From: Croceicoccus marinus
GTDB taxonomy: Bacteria > Pseudomonadota > Alphaproteobacteria > Sphingomonadales > Sphingomonadaceae
Direction: 5' to 3'
Length of the DNA stretch: 64,000 nucleotides
Assembly: GCF_001661675.2 (NCBI RefSeq)
Contig: NZ_CP019602.1
Location: 124,001-188,000, forward strand
This document shows, one piece after another, positions 23,992 through 32,816 of this stretch. Position 1 is the stretch's first letter; each line of letters opens with the position of its first letter. The notes below the pieces were generated by a model. It ran no database searches. It saw only the letters and a program-made list of their open reading frames with translations, and had not been told where the DNA came from. The translations under genes and the position numbers were made by a program.

Positions 23992-25708
23992 AATAGTCCT
24001 CGATTTTCTGCTGGATGTCGCTCGCCGCCTCGAGCTCGTCGGGGAGGCGCGCGGCGGCGGTGAACTCGGCGTAGACTTCGGAGAAATCCATCCGGCTCAA
24101 ATCGAGCCGGGCGAACTCGTCGATGGTGAAGCCCTCGCATTGCTCGCGCTTGGGCTTGTCCCAGGGCTTGTTCAGCTGAACCCGGCCTTGTTCCTGGAGG
24201 ATCCGGGTGAGCTTGGATTCAAAGCAGCAATAGACCTTCTTCTTGGTGAGACAGACGCCGAGGAAACTGTCCGAGCAATAGGTGCCGACATAGGCGCAGA
24301 GGCCCTGAGCATCGCGTTCATGGAGCAACACTTCCTCGCTGCTGCAGCCCAAGGCCACGAGGAGCTGCGAGCCGGGCAGCAGCGGGAAACCCTTGCCCTT
24401 GCAGCAGTTGAGGACGCCGAAGACTTTCGAGGAACAGGTGTTGCGGGTGCCTTCGAAGAGACGCAGCGTCTCGGGATCGAACTCGCGGCGGGCCTGGTCC
24501 ATGGCATTCAAGGCCACGACGGCATCCTTGAACTCGTCATTCGGCGTGCGCTCGATCGTCTCGCACGACCCGTCGATGCAATAGACATCGCCGTCGCAGA
24601 TATATTGGGTGGTGCCGGTCGCTTCGTCGGGCAGCGGGCAGTCGTAGACGCGCTCCCAGGTCCGGCAGGGTTCGCCCGCGAGGCAATCCTCGCGCACCAG
24701 CGTGCAGCCGGGCGTCGTATCGAGCGTGCCGCAATCCTCGGCGGCAGAATAGGTGCTGCAGCTGTAGCTGCGCTCCCAGGCCCAGCAAGGCTTGGTCACC
24801 GATTGGCCGCCGATGATCCGCGTCACCGGATCGGAAGCGGTGCAGGTCTCGACTTCGCGTGCGCAGGTATCTTCAACTTCGAGGCCGGCGCAGGCGCTCT
24901 CATTGCGCGTGGTAACGAGCACGTCCTCTACGCTCGTCGAAGTGGGCTCGAGCGGCGGAACCGGCGCGCTGCAGGAGAGCAGATCGACGCGAAGATCGCC
25001 GTAGCAGTTCCAGTAATATCCATAGATCCCGAAATCGCAGGGGATCGGAAAGGACTGGGTGACGGTGCAGGTTCCGGACGGGAAATTGCCGCAGGCATAG
25101 GGGCTGGCGGGATCGATGGTGCCGCCATCGACGCAGTAATATTGGTAGCGCGTCTGCTGCTCGATCCGCGTTTCCAACGTAATCGGACAGATGAGCAGGT
25201 CCTGGCTCGCGGTGTAGCCCGCATTGCAGGTGGCGTAATAGCGGCCGGGCGATGCGGATCCGCCGGGGAGCGCAACGCAGTCCCCCTGGCTGCCGGTGAC
25301 CGATATGCCGCTGGTATAGGAGAGCGGATCCTCGCTGATGGTCGTGCTGCGCGCGAGCACCGCCTCGATGTCCTCGGGATCGAACGTGGCGCGGCTTTCC
25401 ATGGACTCGCGCATCACGCGGTAGCCGGTATGGGCGGGCGCGGCGCTGGCGGCGCGGGATGTCAGGCTGTCGGGATTATCGCCATAAGTGCTTTCGATCG
25501 GATCGGCATCGTAGCCCGGAATGCGCGACGGATCGGGCGTCGTCGTGGCCGCCTCCTGCGCGCGGGTTGCCAGCGAACTGGCGAAATCCTTGCCGTCGGC
25601 TTTCGCGTCGTCGGTCGTGGTCTGGGCCATGCCGGTATCGATGGCGCCAAGGCCCGAGGCGACGACCAGCGCCAGCGCGATGGCGGCGGCGGTTCGGGCG
25701 CGGATCAT
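23972..25708 (-). CDS. traN: TraN, mating-pair stabilisation outer-membrane protein
   Basis: About 578 residues from ATG 25708 (MIRARTAAAIALALVVASG), which begins a signal peptide; a longer upstream frame is not needed. Start and trbC stop overlap as ATGA. The mature protein is very Cys-rich (about 40 Cys) with TraN patterns such as 'CKGKGFPLLPG' and 'YCCFESKLTRILQEQGR' near the C-terminus. TraN sits in the outer membrane and stabilises contact with recipient cells through its variable tip. Formation of its disulfides is presumably the job of the DsbC-like protein in the operon. Confidence 0.93.
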   Translation of the reverse strand: MIRARTAAAIALALVVASGLGAIDTGMAQTTTDDAKADGKDFASSLATRAQEAATTTPDPSRIPGYDADPIESTYGDNPDSLTSRAASAAPAHTGYRVMRESMESRATFDPEDIEAVLARSTTISEDPLSYTSGISVTGSQGDCVALPGGSASPGRYYATCNAGYTASQDLLICPITLETRIEQQTRYQYYCVDGGTIDPASPYACGNFPSGTCTVTQSFPIPCDFGIYGYYWNCYGDLRVDLLSCSAPVPPLEPTSTSVEDVLVTTRNESACAGLEVEDTCAREVETCTASDPVTRIIGGQSVTKPCWAWERSYSCSTYSAAEDCGTLDTTPGCTLVREDCLAGEPCRTWERVYDCPLPDEATGTTQYICDGDVYCIDGSCETIERTPNDEFKDAVVALNAMDQARREFDPETLRLFEGTRNTCSSKVFGVLNCCKGKGFPLLPGSQLLVALGCSSEEVLLHERDAQGLCAYVGTYCSDSFLGVCLTKKKVYCCFESKLTRILQEQGRVQLNKPWDKPKREQCEGFTIDEFARLDLSRMDFSEVYAEFTAAARLPDELEAASDIQQKIEDYYARSGS

Positions 25709-26472
25709 GGCCGGTCTCCCGCGAGCCGGGCGAGGTGCTGCGCGGCGATCCGCGCGCCGGGGCCGTTCCCTTGCGCAAATGTCTCGAGGACATGGGCGAG
25801 CGTGACATTGCCGCTCATTCGGTCGTGCGGTGGGACATTCGTGCTGCAATCGAACCCGTCGCAGAGTTCGAAGTCGCTCGCGGCCATGACATAGGTCGGG
25901 ACGGCCTCGACGCCGAAGGCGCGGAACAGGCGCGGGTCGATGCCGACATGCTCGAGTTGCGCGCTGTCCTTAGCAATCGGCGCGAGCGCGGCGGTCAGAC
26001 GTTTGGCGCTGCCTTGCGGAAATCCGCGCAACACGACTACGCCGCCGGCCTTGCTGACATCGGCGATCATCGCGGCGAGCGCTGCTTTGGGCATCGACGT
26101 GCTAGCAAAGGCGATCAGCCGGGGCTGGCCGGCCAGTTCGGCCTCGGTCATGTCGCCCGCGTCGGCGATCATCCGGTCGAAATCGAACGCCTGGCTGTCA
26201 TCGGGCTGGTTCGCACCGGACTTGGCCGCAGCGGTAAAACGTGCGCCGTTGTCGGCGGCGCCTTCTGCGGCCTGCCTGGCCTCCTCGGTCACTGCTTCGG
26301 CGCGGCGGCGGGCTTCGGTGGCGAGCGCTTCGGCATCGCTCGCCTGCGCCTTGGCCGCCGCGCGGATCTTGGCGAGATCGAGATCGGGCTCGTGGACTTG
26401 CGCGGACGCGGCGGCAAGGCCGGCGGTCATCACGAGGCTTGCGAGCATGGCGAGGGAGAGCTTGTTTGTCAT
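25705..26472 (-). CDS. trbC: TrbC, F-type pilin assembly protein
   Basis: 255 residues from ATG 26472, overlapping the traU stop. A signal peptide (1-25, 'LAMLASLVMTAGLAAASAQ') is followed by a charged helical stretch (about 30-70, 'AAAKAQASDAEALATEARRRAEAVTEEARQ') and a thioredoxin-like domain with 'LIAFASTSMPKAALAAMIADVSKAGGVVVLRGF'. The family's conserved 'GVEAVPTYV' is present. TrbC works in the periplasm with TraW during F pilus assembly. In many plasmids TraW and TrbC are fused; here they are separate genes. Confidence 0.93.
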   Translation of the reverse strand: MTNKLSLAMLASLVMTAGLAAASAQVHEPDLDLAKIRAAAKAQASDAEALATEARRRAEAVTEEARQAAEGAADNGARFTAAAKSGANQPDDSQAFDFDRMIADAGDMTEAELAGQPRLIAFASTSMPKAALAAMIADVSKAGGVVVLRGFPQGSAKRLTAALAPIAKDSAQLEHVGIDPRLFRAFGVEAVPTYVMAASDFELCDGFDCSTNVPPHDRMSGNVTLAHVLETFAQGNGPGARIAAQHLARLAGDRP

Positions 26473-27494
26473 AGCGCGCAACAGTTCCGCTTGCGCCAGA
26501 CGAGGTAGCCCATGTCCTCGCCGATGGCTGGATAGACCTGACCTGCCGACATAAATGTCGTCGAGGCGCCGATGGGGGCGCAGGCATAGCGCCCGCTCGT
26601 CTGGGGGTTGGGATTGGTGGCCTGGAAGCGGTACTGTTGCTTGCGCATCACCGGCATCAGATATTTGCCGCACAGGCCCTTCGAACCCATCGTGCCCCAG
26701 GCGGCGAGTTCGCGGTGGAGCTTGTAGGCAAAGCGTGAAAGCACGAGCCGCGAGGCCTGGACATGGCCGATCGTCGCCGAGACGTTTCCGTTCAGCGGAT
26801 ACATTGAGCCCTGGCAGCCCGCGCACCAGAACAGCTTGTCGCTCGGCAGCTTGCGGGTCGCCTCGACGCAATCGGCAGCGCAGGCGGCCAGTGCCAGCGG
26901 ATTGGCGAACAGCACGGCTTCGGGGTTGATGATCGCGGTGAGTTCGGAATCCTGCCAGAGCGGATCGAGCTCGGAGATATAGAGAATGTCGACCGAGCCC
27001 GATTCAAGGCACAGGAAGTCGGCGACAAGCTCCATCCAGTAGATCAGCGGATAGGCGTACCAGTGGACGTGCCACTGCGAATGGTATTGCGTCGCGCCGC
27101 CCACCGCCGAAGGCCCGGCCATCGTCTTGAAGCCGATGTCGAAACCCGGATCGAGCTTCATTCCGCCCAGATTGACGAAGCACCAGGGCTTCATCGACAC
27201 ATCGGCAAGCCGGACCGGCTCCCAGAAGCCCATGGCGATGCCGGGGCGCAGACCGCAGAGACACACCGGCAGATCGGGATTGTCGGGATCGGGCCGGTTC
27301 GATGGCCAGATTTTCAGGCTCCCGACCGAGATCGGGAACAGGCAGGACCAGCAGATATCGGTGATCGGGTTCACGAAACTCCCGGTGCAGCGTCCCGGCC
27401 CGGCATCGGCGCGCGCCGGCGTGGCGGCAAGCGCAAGGCAGGCGAGCATGACGACCACAAGCCGGACGATAGGAGCGAACGGGCGATACGTCAT
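26469..27494 (-). CDS. traU: TraU, F-type conjugation protein
   Basis: The 341-residue protein has a signal peptide (1-29, ending TPARADA) and the conserved TraU core: 'CTGSFVNPITDICWSCLFPISVGS', 'SCLF', 'PDLPVCLCG' and a C-terminal 'KRNCCAL'. It is periplasmic, Cys-rich and needed for DNA transfer as well as pilus assembly. It overlaps traW by four bases (ATGA) and trbC by four. Length is close to F TraU (330). No anomaly is seen. Confidence 0.95.
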   Translation of the reverse strand: MTYRPFAPIVRLVVVMLACLALAATPARADAGPGRCTGSFVNPITDICWSCLFPISVGSLKIWPSNRPDPDNPDLPVCLCGLRPGIAMGFWEPVRLADVSMKPWCFVNLGGMKLDPGFDIGFKTMAGPSAVGGATQYHSQWHVHWYAYPLIYWMELVADFLCLESGSVDILYISELDPLWQDSELTAIINPEAVLFANPLALAACAADCVEATRKLPSDKLFWCAGCQGSMYPLNGNVSATIGHVQASRLVLSRFAYKLHRELAAWGTMGSKGLCGKYLMPVMRKQQYRFQATNPNPQTSGRYACAPIGASTTFMSAGQVYPAIGEDMGYLVWRKRNCCAL

Positions 27495-28150
27495 GGCCGG
27501 CCATCCCGTTTGGGTGGCAGCGCGTGTTCGCGGACCTGGAGCTGGCGGCCCTGTTGTTCGACCACGGCGGGAACGGCGCGAATGCCGAAGCGGCGGACGA
27601 GCTTGCCCTCCTGGTCGAACCAGAAACGGCGCTGGCGGGCTTTCATCAGCTCGAGCGGTGCGCCCGCCACCAGGATGAATTTTGCCTTGGTGCTGGCGTA
27701 GGTCCTTGTCGCCCAGGCGAGCTGCTCGGGGTCGTCGCCATCGAGAAAGACGAGTGCCTGGCGCAGCGGCACGCTGTCGAGCGGATTGACGCGGGTGCCG
27801 GCGGCGATGACGACGCGGCCCTTGTCGTCGGTGATGTTCTCGGCGACCGTAATCGTCGGATCGAACAGCCAGCTGCGCGGGGCTTCGGCACGCACGAGAC
27901 CGGCGACCGGGCTCGGCCGATTGACGCGGGCGATCGTGCGCTGCTTCAGCCGTTCGTTGAGTTTTTTCGTTTCGCCGCTCGCCTCGAGCGCGGCGAGGCG
28001 CGCGTGGATCTGCGCAAGCAGGTCAGGTTCGGTAATCGCCCAGACCGTGCCTTGCTGGCCATAGTCGCGCGCGGCAGCAGGCGCTGCGGCGGCGGCAAGG
28101 CCGGCGAGTGCGAGTGGCAGCATGAGAGCCAGACGGCGTATCCGGGTCAC
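27491..28150 (-). CDS. traW: TraW, F-type pilus assembly protein
   Basis: 219 residues. A signal peptide (1-28) precedes the TraW opening 'RDYGQQGTVWAITEPDLLAQI'. Later segments 'SWLFDPTITVAENITDDKGRVV' and 'ILVAGAPLELMKAR' are typical of the family, and the C-terminus has the conserved 'FGIRAVPAVVEQQGR'. It is periplasmic and interacts with TrbC. It overlaps its upstream neighbour (S26 TraF) and downstream traU by four bases, so the operon is tightly coupled. Confidence 0.93.
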   Translation of the reverse strand: MTRIRRLALMLPLALAGLAAAAAPAAARDYGQQGTVWAITEPDLLAQIHARLAALEASGETKKLNERLKQRTIARVNRPSPVAGLVRAEAPRSWLFDPTITVAENITDDKGRVVIAAGTRVNPLDSVPLRQALVFLDGDDPEQLAWATRTYASTKAKFILVAGAPLELMKARQRRFWFDQEGKLVRRFGIRAVPAVVEQQGRQLQVREHALPPKRDGRP

Positions 28151-28695
28151 AGGATCGGCCTCCCGACCCCGAGGATGCGGTCGGCACAGATCCAGCCAAT
28201 CGCGGCATAGCGGCTGTCGAAGGAATCGGGATGGTCGGTGCCGACGTAATAGCAGCCGGCAGGGATCGTGCCCGTCGGCCCCAGCGCGAGGACTTCGCCC
28301 TTGCGGCTTTTCGGCTTGGCCGTGGCGACAATTTCACCGTTGATCGCGAAGGTTCGGCCCTGCCGCGTCACCACGTCGCCGGGCATGCCGAGCACGTGCT
28401 TGCCGAAAGGCTGCGGCTTTTTCCCGAAATGCGCTGTCAGTAGCTCGGAGGGCGGCGGCGCGAACAGCACGATCGTGCCGCGCGCCGGCGCCGCGTCTTT
28501 TTCCAGCCAGATCGCCCAATGCGGCAGCGAGGGGCTGGCATTGATCATCAGCGCGTGGCTCTGGGCAAAGCCATGGAGCGCGGTGAGCGCCAGCGCGCCG
28601 GCGCCCAGACCTGCCAGGAGGGCGAAGCGGGGCCATATCGGGCGCGAGCGGGGGCGCGGGCAAAGACTGGGAGCAGGGCGATCAGCGCGCGGCAT
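28147..28695 (-). CDS. S26-family signal peptidase TraF (RP4 TraF-like)
   Basis: About 182 residues from ATG 28695 (MPRADRP); an upstream ATG at 28725 is less likely. One membrane helix ('FALLAGLGAGALALTALHGF', about 25-44) precedes a catalytic segment 'NASPSLPHWAIWL' carrying the Ser of the S26 Ser-Lys dyad. The Lys region lies near 'GKHVLGMPGDVV'. RP4 TraF-type peptidases mature and cyclise conjugative pilins. F plasmids lack this enzyme, but alphaproteobacterial F-type systems often carry it, so it may process the TraA pilin. It overlaps trbI and traW. Confidence 0.9.
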   Translation of the reverse strand: MPRADRPAPSLCPRPRSRPIWPRFALLAGLGAGALALTALHGFAQSHALMINASPSLPHWAIWLEKDAAPARGTIVLFAPPPSELLTAHFGKKPQPFGKHVLGMPGDVVTRQGRTFAINGEIVATAKPKSRKGEVLALGPTGTIPAGCYYVGTDHPDSFDSRYAAIGWICADRILGVGRPIL

Positions 28696-29086
28696 GGTCC
28701 AAGTCCTCCATCCGGCGGACGACATCGGCGCGCACGATGGGCGTCATGTCGTGGGCCTGGCCCGCGAGCACGGCTTCGCCGACGAGCACGGTGCGCCCAT
28801 TGCGGCCTAGCGCATCGACCGAGGCGTCGATCGCTTGCAGATAGGCCGCAACACGCCGCTGGCTTGCCTCGGGGTCGGCGCCGCTGCGCGCTTCGGCCTC
28901 GACGAAAGCGCCGATCAGCCCCGAGAGTTCGACGGTCACGACCTCGCGGCTTTGCAGCGCCAGCAGCGTGCGTGTTGTCCAGGCGCCCCAGAGCAGCACG
29001 CCAAGCAGCAGCACGCCCAGGCCGAGCGAGGCGAGCGGAACGCCGAACAATTGCCGGCGCGCCGCTAATGGGACGAGGCCGCTCAT
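28682..29086 (-). CDS. trbI: TrbI, F-type conjugative transfer protein
   Basis: 134 residues with one N-terminal membrane helix (about 15-40, 'LASLGLGVLLLGVLLWGAW') and a periplasmic tail. The segment 'VVTVELSGLIGAFVEAEARSG' and the C-terminal 'VLAGQAHDMTPIVRADVVRRM' fit the F-type TrbI family. It influences pilus retraction or outgrowth in F. It overlaps orf138 by four bases and the S26 gene by 14. It is not the unrelated P-type TrbI/VirB10. Confidence 0.85.
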   Translation of the reverse strand: MSGLVPLAARRQLFGVPLASLGLGVLLLGVLLWGAWTTRTLLALQSREVVTVELSGLIGAFVEAEARSGADPEASQRRVAAYLQAIDASVDALGRNGRTVLVGEAVLAGQAHDMTPIVRADVVRRMEDLDHAAR

Positions 29087-29499
29087 TGCGCGTCATCCCG
29101 GTGGACGGGAGTGCCAGTGACATCGGCGAGGAAGGCCGGCAGACGCCACATCGCGATCAGCGTCGTGCTCGAGATCAGCACGACCTGAATCGTCTGGGTA
29201 AAGGCAAGCTTGCGTGCTGCGTCGGCGGCGATCCAGCGCGCAGCCAGATTGTCGACCTGCCAGAACAGCACGTCGAGATTGCCGCCCGAAATCGCCAGGA
29301 AGAACAGCAGCGGCAGACCGAAGGCCATAAGCCAGCAGGTGCCGAGAAAGCCGCAGGCCTTGAGGCTGAGGTAGGCAATATCGGCGCCGTGCCGGCGCCA
29401 GCGCGCGAGGCGCTGGGGCAGGGTTGCGCTTGGATGTTTGTCCCGCGTCGGGGGCGCGGCCAGCGCGCGGTCGACGGGGGTGGTGACGTGCATGTTCAT
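29083..29499 (-). CDS. Conserved-position membrane protein of the tra operon
   Basis: 138 residues that I cannot assign to a named Tra family. Two hydrophobic segments are visible (about 51-70, 'CGFLGTCWLMAFGLPLLFFLA', and 100-118, 'TQTIQVVLISSTTLIAMW'), with a charged N-terminus. It lies between traC and trbI and overlaps trbI by four bases, so it is a regular part of the operon. An inner-membrane accessory role in transfer is likely from context only. Confidence 0.7.
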   Translation of the reverse strand: MNMHVTTPVDRALAAPPTRDKHPSATLPQRLARWRRHGADIAYLSLKACGFLGTCWLMAFGLPLLFFLAISGGNLDVLFWQVDNLAARWIAADAARKLAFTQTIQVVLISSTTLIAMWRLPAFLADVTGTPVHRDDAQ

Positions 29500-29514
29500 G
29501 GGCTTATTGGTCCT

Positions 29515-32073
29515 TCAATCGGGTGTCTGCGTATCGGGAAAGGCGATGCGTTCGATGGCATCGGCGAGCTGGTGGCCGCGCGCGATCTCGTGTTCGATCG
29601 CGGCAAATGTTCCGGGCGAGCTCGAAAACAGCGTCGCCGAAAAAGGATCGAGGACGAGCCGGCCGATCGCCTCGGTCTCGGGCCCCTTGATGAAGACTTC
29701 GGAATAGTCGGTGCCCGAGCGCTTGAGGCTGCGAATCAGCGTTTCCGAGCGGTCGTCCATGTCGAGGCGCTTCGACGCCTTGAAGTCGGCGATCGTCTCG
29801 CTCTTCTGCTGGAGGATCAGCATCCAGTCGCTGTTCTCGAGCGCCGCCGTCGCGCCGTCGGACTTGTAGTAGTCGTTGAGGGACTGGGTCGCGGTGGCGA
29901 GCGCGCCGCCATATTTGCGGCAGGTGCGGGCATAAGTCTCGACGAACTCGCCCATCGAGCCGCCCTTCAATAGGCTCCAGGCCTCGTCGATCAGCAGCAG
30001 CTTCTTCACCGAGCGGTCGCTGCGGGTCATCGACTGGCTGGTCATGAACATGATTGCCGAGAGCACGACCGCGCGCAGTTCCTCGCGCGCGGCGAGATCG
30101 CTCATCTCGTAAACGATGAAGGGCGCACCCACCTCGAGGCTCGCCTGGCCTTCGAAGAAGGCGCCATAGGTGCCGCCGTGCATGAAGGGCGCGAGTGCGG
30201 TCGCGAGATCGTGCGCGGCGGGCTTGTCCGACGCGGCCAGCGCTTCGCCGACCGCGGTGACGCTGGCGGCAGGGCCAGCTGCGGACCAGACCTCGTTCAC
30301 CGCCTTGTCGATAAGGCCGCGTTCGGTGTCGTTGAGCGGCGCGCTGTAGCGCGCCATCTGGCCGATAATGGCTTTCACCATCGCGAAGCAGTCGAGGCGG
30401 TAATCCTCGTCGTCCTCGGCGCGGGTGGCATCGATCATCGAGAAGGGGTTGAGGCAGAACCCCGAAGCAAGGGTGAACTCGACGAAGCGGCCGCCCTGCA
30501 GTTTGACCGAATGCTCGAAGCTCCTCCCATCGTCGATGACGACGACCTCGGCGCCCGCACCGCGCAGCGCCGCGCACATTTCCTGGAGCAGGACGGACTT
30601 GCCCGATCCCGATTTGCCGCAGATCGCGACATTGTGGTTGCCCGCCTCGTTCTCGAAGGGCGACCAGTAGAAGGGCTGGCCGCGCCGTCCGACCAGCAGC
30701 AGGTGCGGCAGGGGCCCGCCCAAGTACTCGCCCTGCATCGGCGCGATATGCGCCGCCGTTGTCGACAAGAGCGTGCGCATGCGCTTCAAACGCGCCATGT
30801 CGGTGGCAAGGCCATCGGCCAGCGTCAGCGGCAGCGCGGCGACGAGCCCCTGGATCTGCAGAAAGCGTTCGTCGGCAAGGTCCCATCCGGCCGCCTTGTA
30901 GATCGACTTGATCGCGCGCTCGTGCCGGTCGCCTTCGCCCAATGGCGAAAAGCTGGTGAGCCCGTAGAAGACTTTGACGAGCCGACGGCCTTCCTGGAGC
31001 TCGGCCTGGACATGCTGCCATTCGGCGGACTGCTCGGCGAGACGGGGGAGAAAGCGCGCGCTCTTGGAGCCTGCAAGCGTCGTTGTGCGCATGAACTTGT
31101 AGCCGGCTTTCGCCTCGGCGGCCTGGCGGTCGGGATAGACAAGGCAGAGCATCGTCGCGACGGGGCAGGGAAAGCGCAGCTTGTCGGTAAAGAGATCGCC
31201 GATAAGCCGCGCGCATTCCCATGGCGCCCAGCGTGCCGGCATGTTGCGCACCGCGTAGTGGCGTACGTCGAACGCATCGGGATAGACGGTGCCGATCTCG
31301 GGAACGCCGTCGTGTTCTTCGCCGGTTGCGCGAAAGCGCTCGGTCGCCAGCACCATGCGATCGTCCTCGACGCTCAATTCGATATCGCGGCGCAGGATTT
31401 GATCCGAAATCGGGTCGTGCTGATTGTACGCGAGCGCATCGTCCTGCGGTGCGGTCGTCGGCGAAGTGAGATCGTCGACCAGCGCGATCAGCGCTTCGGG
31501 ACCCACTTCGCTGACCCCGAGATTGAGCGACTTCAGCATCGAGACCAGCCCATCGCGGGCCTGCGCGAGTTCGTCGCTCGGGATATCGCTTTTTGATGGC
31601 ACACCGACCGAGATGACGACCTGGTGATGGCGGGCATGGAAGGGCGCATCGGCCGAGCCCGATTTCCAGACGAGGCCGTAGAGCCGGCGCGCGCGGTGGC
31701 GCGCGATCGCTTCGTAGACCCCGCCCTGGAGGTAGCGCGGGGCAAACCAGGGGGCGACGATCCGGCTGATCCGCGGGCTCGCATAGTGGAGGATCTGGAC
31801 GCAGGCGCCTTCAGGCAACCCTTCGGAAAACCAGGCGCCCAGAATCTCGCCGGTGCGCTCGTCGGCGCCGATCAGCGGGGTAACGGCCAGGACAAAGCCC
31901 TTCGAACGCGCATTGATGTAAAGGCGCGATGCAGGGTCGAAGACCCGGTAGGGGAGCCAGTCCGAGAGCATGTCGAGCATGAGCGCGGGGCGCGCGGCTT
32001 CGCCATGTTCGGCATCGCCAAGAAGGCCGGTGAGCACGCGGTCAGCCAATGTTCCGATCGAGAGCGCCATCAC
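29515..32073 (-). CDS. traC: TraC, F-type T4SS ATPase
   Basis: The 852-residue protein is the VirB4-class ATPase of the F system. The Walker A motif is 'CGKSGSGKSVLLQEM' (about residue 480), with Walker B near 'KKLLLIDEAWSLL'. The N-terminal TraC domain precedes it. It powers pilus assembly at the inner face of the membrane. It overlaps traV by four bases. Length is close to F TraC (875). No defect is seen. Confidence 0.96.
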   Translation of the reverse strand: MMALSIGTLADRVLTGLLGDAEHGEAARPALMLDMLSDWLPYRVFDPASRLYINARSKGFVLAVTPLIGADERTGEILGAWFSEGLPEGACVQILHYASPRISRIVAPWFAPRYLQGGVYEAIARHRARRLYGLVWKSGSADAPFHARHHQVVISVGVPSKSDIPSDELAQARDGLVSMLKSLNLGVSEVGPEALIALVDDLTSPTTAPQDDALAYNQHDPISDQILRRDIELSVEDDRMVLATERFRATGEEHDGVPEIGTVYPDAFDVRHYAVRNMPARWAPWECARLIGDLFTDKLRFPCPVATMLCLVYPDRQAAEAKAGYKFMRTTTLAGSKSARFLPRLAEQSAEWQHVQAELQEGRRLVKVFYGLTSFSPLGEGDRHERAIKSIYKAAGWDLADERFLQIQGLVAALPLTLADGLATDMARLKRMRTLLSTTAAHIAPMQGEYLGGPLPHLLLVGRRGQPFYWSPFENEAGNHNVAICGKSGSGKSVLLQEMCAALRGAGAEVVVIDDGRSFEHSVKLQGGRFVEFTLASGFCLNPFSMIDATRAEDDEDYRLDCFAMVKAIIGQMARYSAPLNDTERGLIDKAVNEVWSAAGPAASVTAVGEALAASDKPAAHDLATALAPFMHGGTYGAFFEGQASLEVGAPFIVYEMSDLAAREELRAVVLSAIMFMTSQSMTRSDRSVKKLLLIDEAWSLLKGGSMGEFVETYARTCRKYGGALATATQSLNDYYKSDGATAALENSDWMLILQQKSETIADFKASKRLDMDDRSETLIRSLKRSGTDYSEVFIKGPETEAIGRLVLDPFSATLFSSSPGTFAAIEHEIARGHQLADAIERIAFPDTQTPD

Positions 32074-32804
32074 TTGGACTCCTTTTGTTCTTCCGCGCTT
32101 TGCGCTGCGACGACGGCGTCGAGGTTCGGGAAGCCGGGACGGATGACCTGCGTCGGGAAGGGCGCCGGAACAAATTGCCGGGAGACCCGATCGGGCGGGA
32201 CGGTGCCGTCTCGAGATCCCCCGGCTGCCGGCAGGGGTGGGCCGGCATCTGCCTCGCGCGCCTCGGAGGGGACCGGGGGAGGAAGCGGCGAGGTAGCGGT
32301 GAAATTTTGCGCGACGAAGGGATCGTCCGATGGCGGTGTAGCGACGTCGGCGCGCGCATCGGCGCGTGTATCGACACCGCCTTCGGCATCGCGGATCTGG
32401 CGCTTGATCGCGCGCAGCAGCGTTGCCGGACGGCCCTTGCCCGTGCTGCCCTGCAACTCGGCGGCCCAGCGCGGGGTCTCGACGACGATCCAGGCTATCG
32501 CTTCTTCGTGCAGCGTGCCCGAGCCATCGACATGCGCGGGGAAGATGACTTTCAGGCGCCGCTCGGCAGTGCGCGATGTGTCGCCGGGCGCGACTGGACC
32601 GGCGGCAAATATCCGGGCTTCAGGTGACGGCTCGATGCCGGCGATCCCCGCGACCGCGTCCTTGTCGGTGACGGCGGTCGGCGCGCAGGTGCCCTTGAGC
32701 GCTCGGCAGGAAAAGTCGCCTTCGATATTGGTGCCAAGCCCGACGCAGCCGCTGGCGACGAAAAGCATGGGCAGGAGCACGAGGGGACGGAGGGAATAGG
32801 TCAT
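32070..32804 (-). CDS. traV: TraV, outer-membrane lipoprotein of F-type T4SS
   Basis: 244 residues. The lipobox 'MLFVASGCVG' places the lipidated Cys at about residue 20. The conserved TraV segment 'FSCRALKGTCAP' follows. The rest is Pro/Ala-rich with a C-terminal charged helix. TraV links TraK in the outer membrane to TraB, forming the secretion channel. It is 12 bp downstream of the dsbC-like gene. Confidence 0.92.
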   Translation of the reverse strand: MTYSLRPLVLLPMLFVASGCVGLGTNIEGDFSCRALKGTCAPTAVTDKDAVAGIAGIEPSPEARIFAAGPVAPGDTSRTAERRLKVIFPAHVDGSGTLHEEAIAWIVVETPRWAAELQGSTGKGRPATLLRAIKRQIRDAEGGVDTRADARADVATPPSDDPFVAQNFTATSPLPPPVPSEAREADAGPPLPAAGGSRDGTVPPDRVSRQFVPAPFPTQVIRPGFPNLDAVVAAQSAEEQKESK

Positions 32805-32816
32805 GGGTTTGGCTCC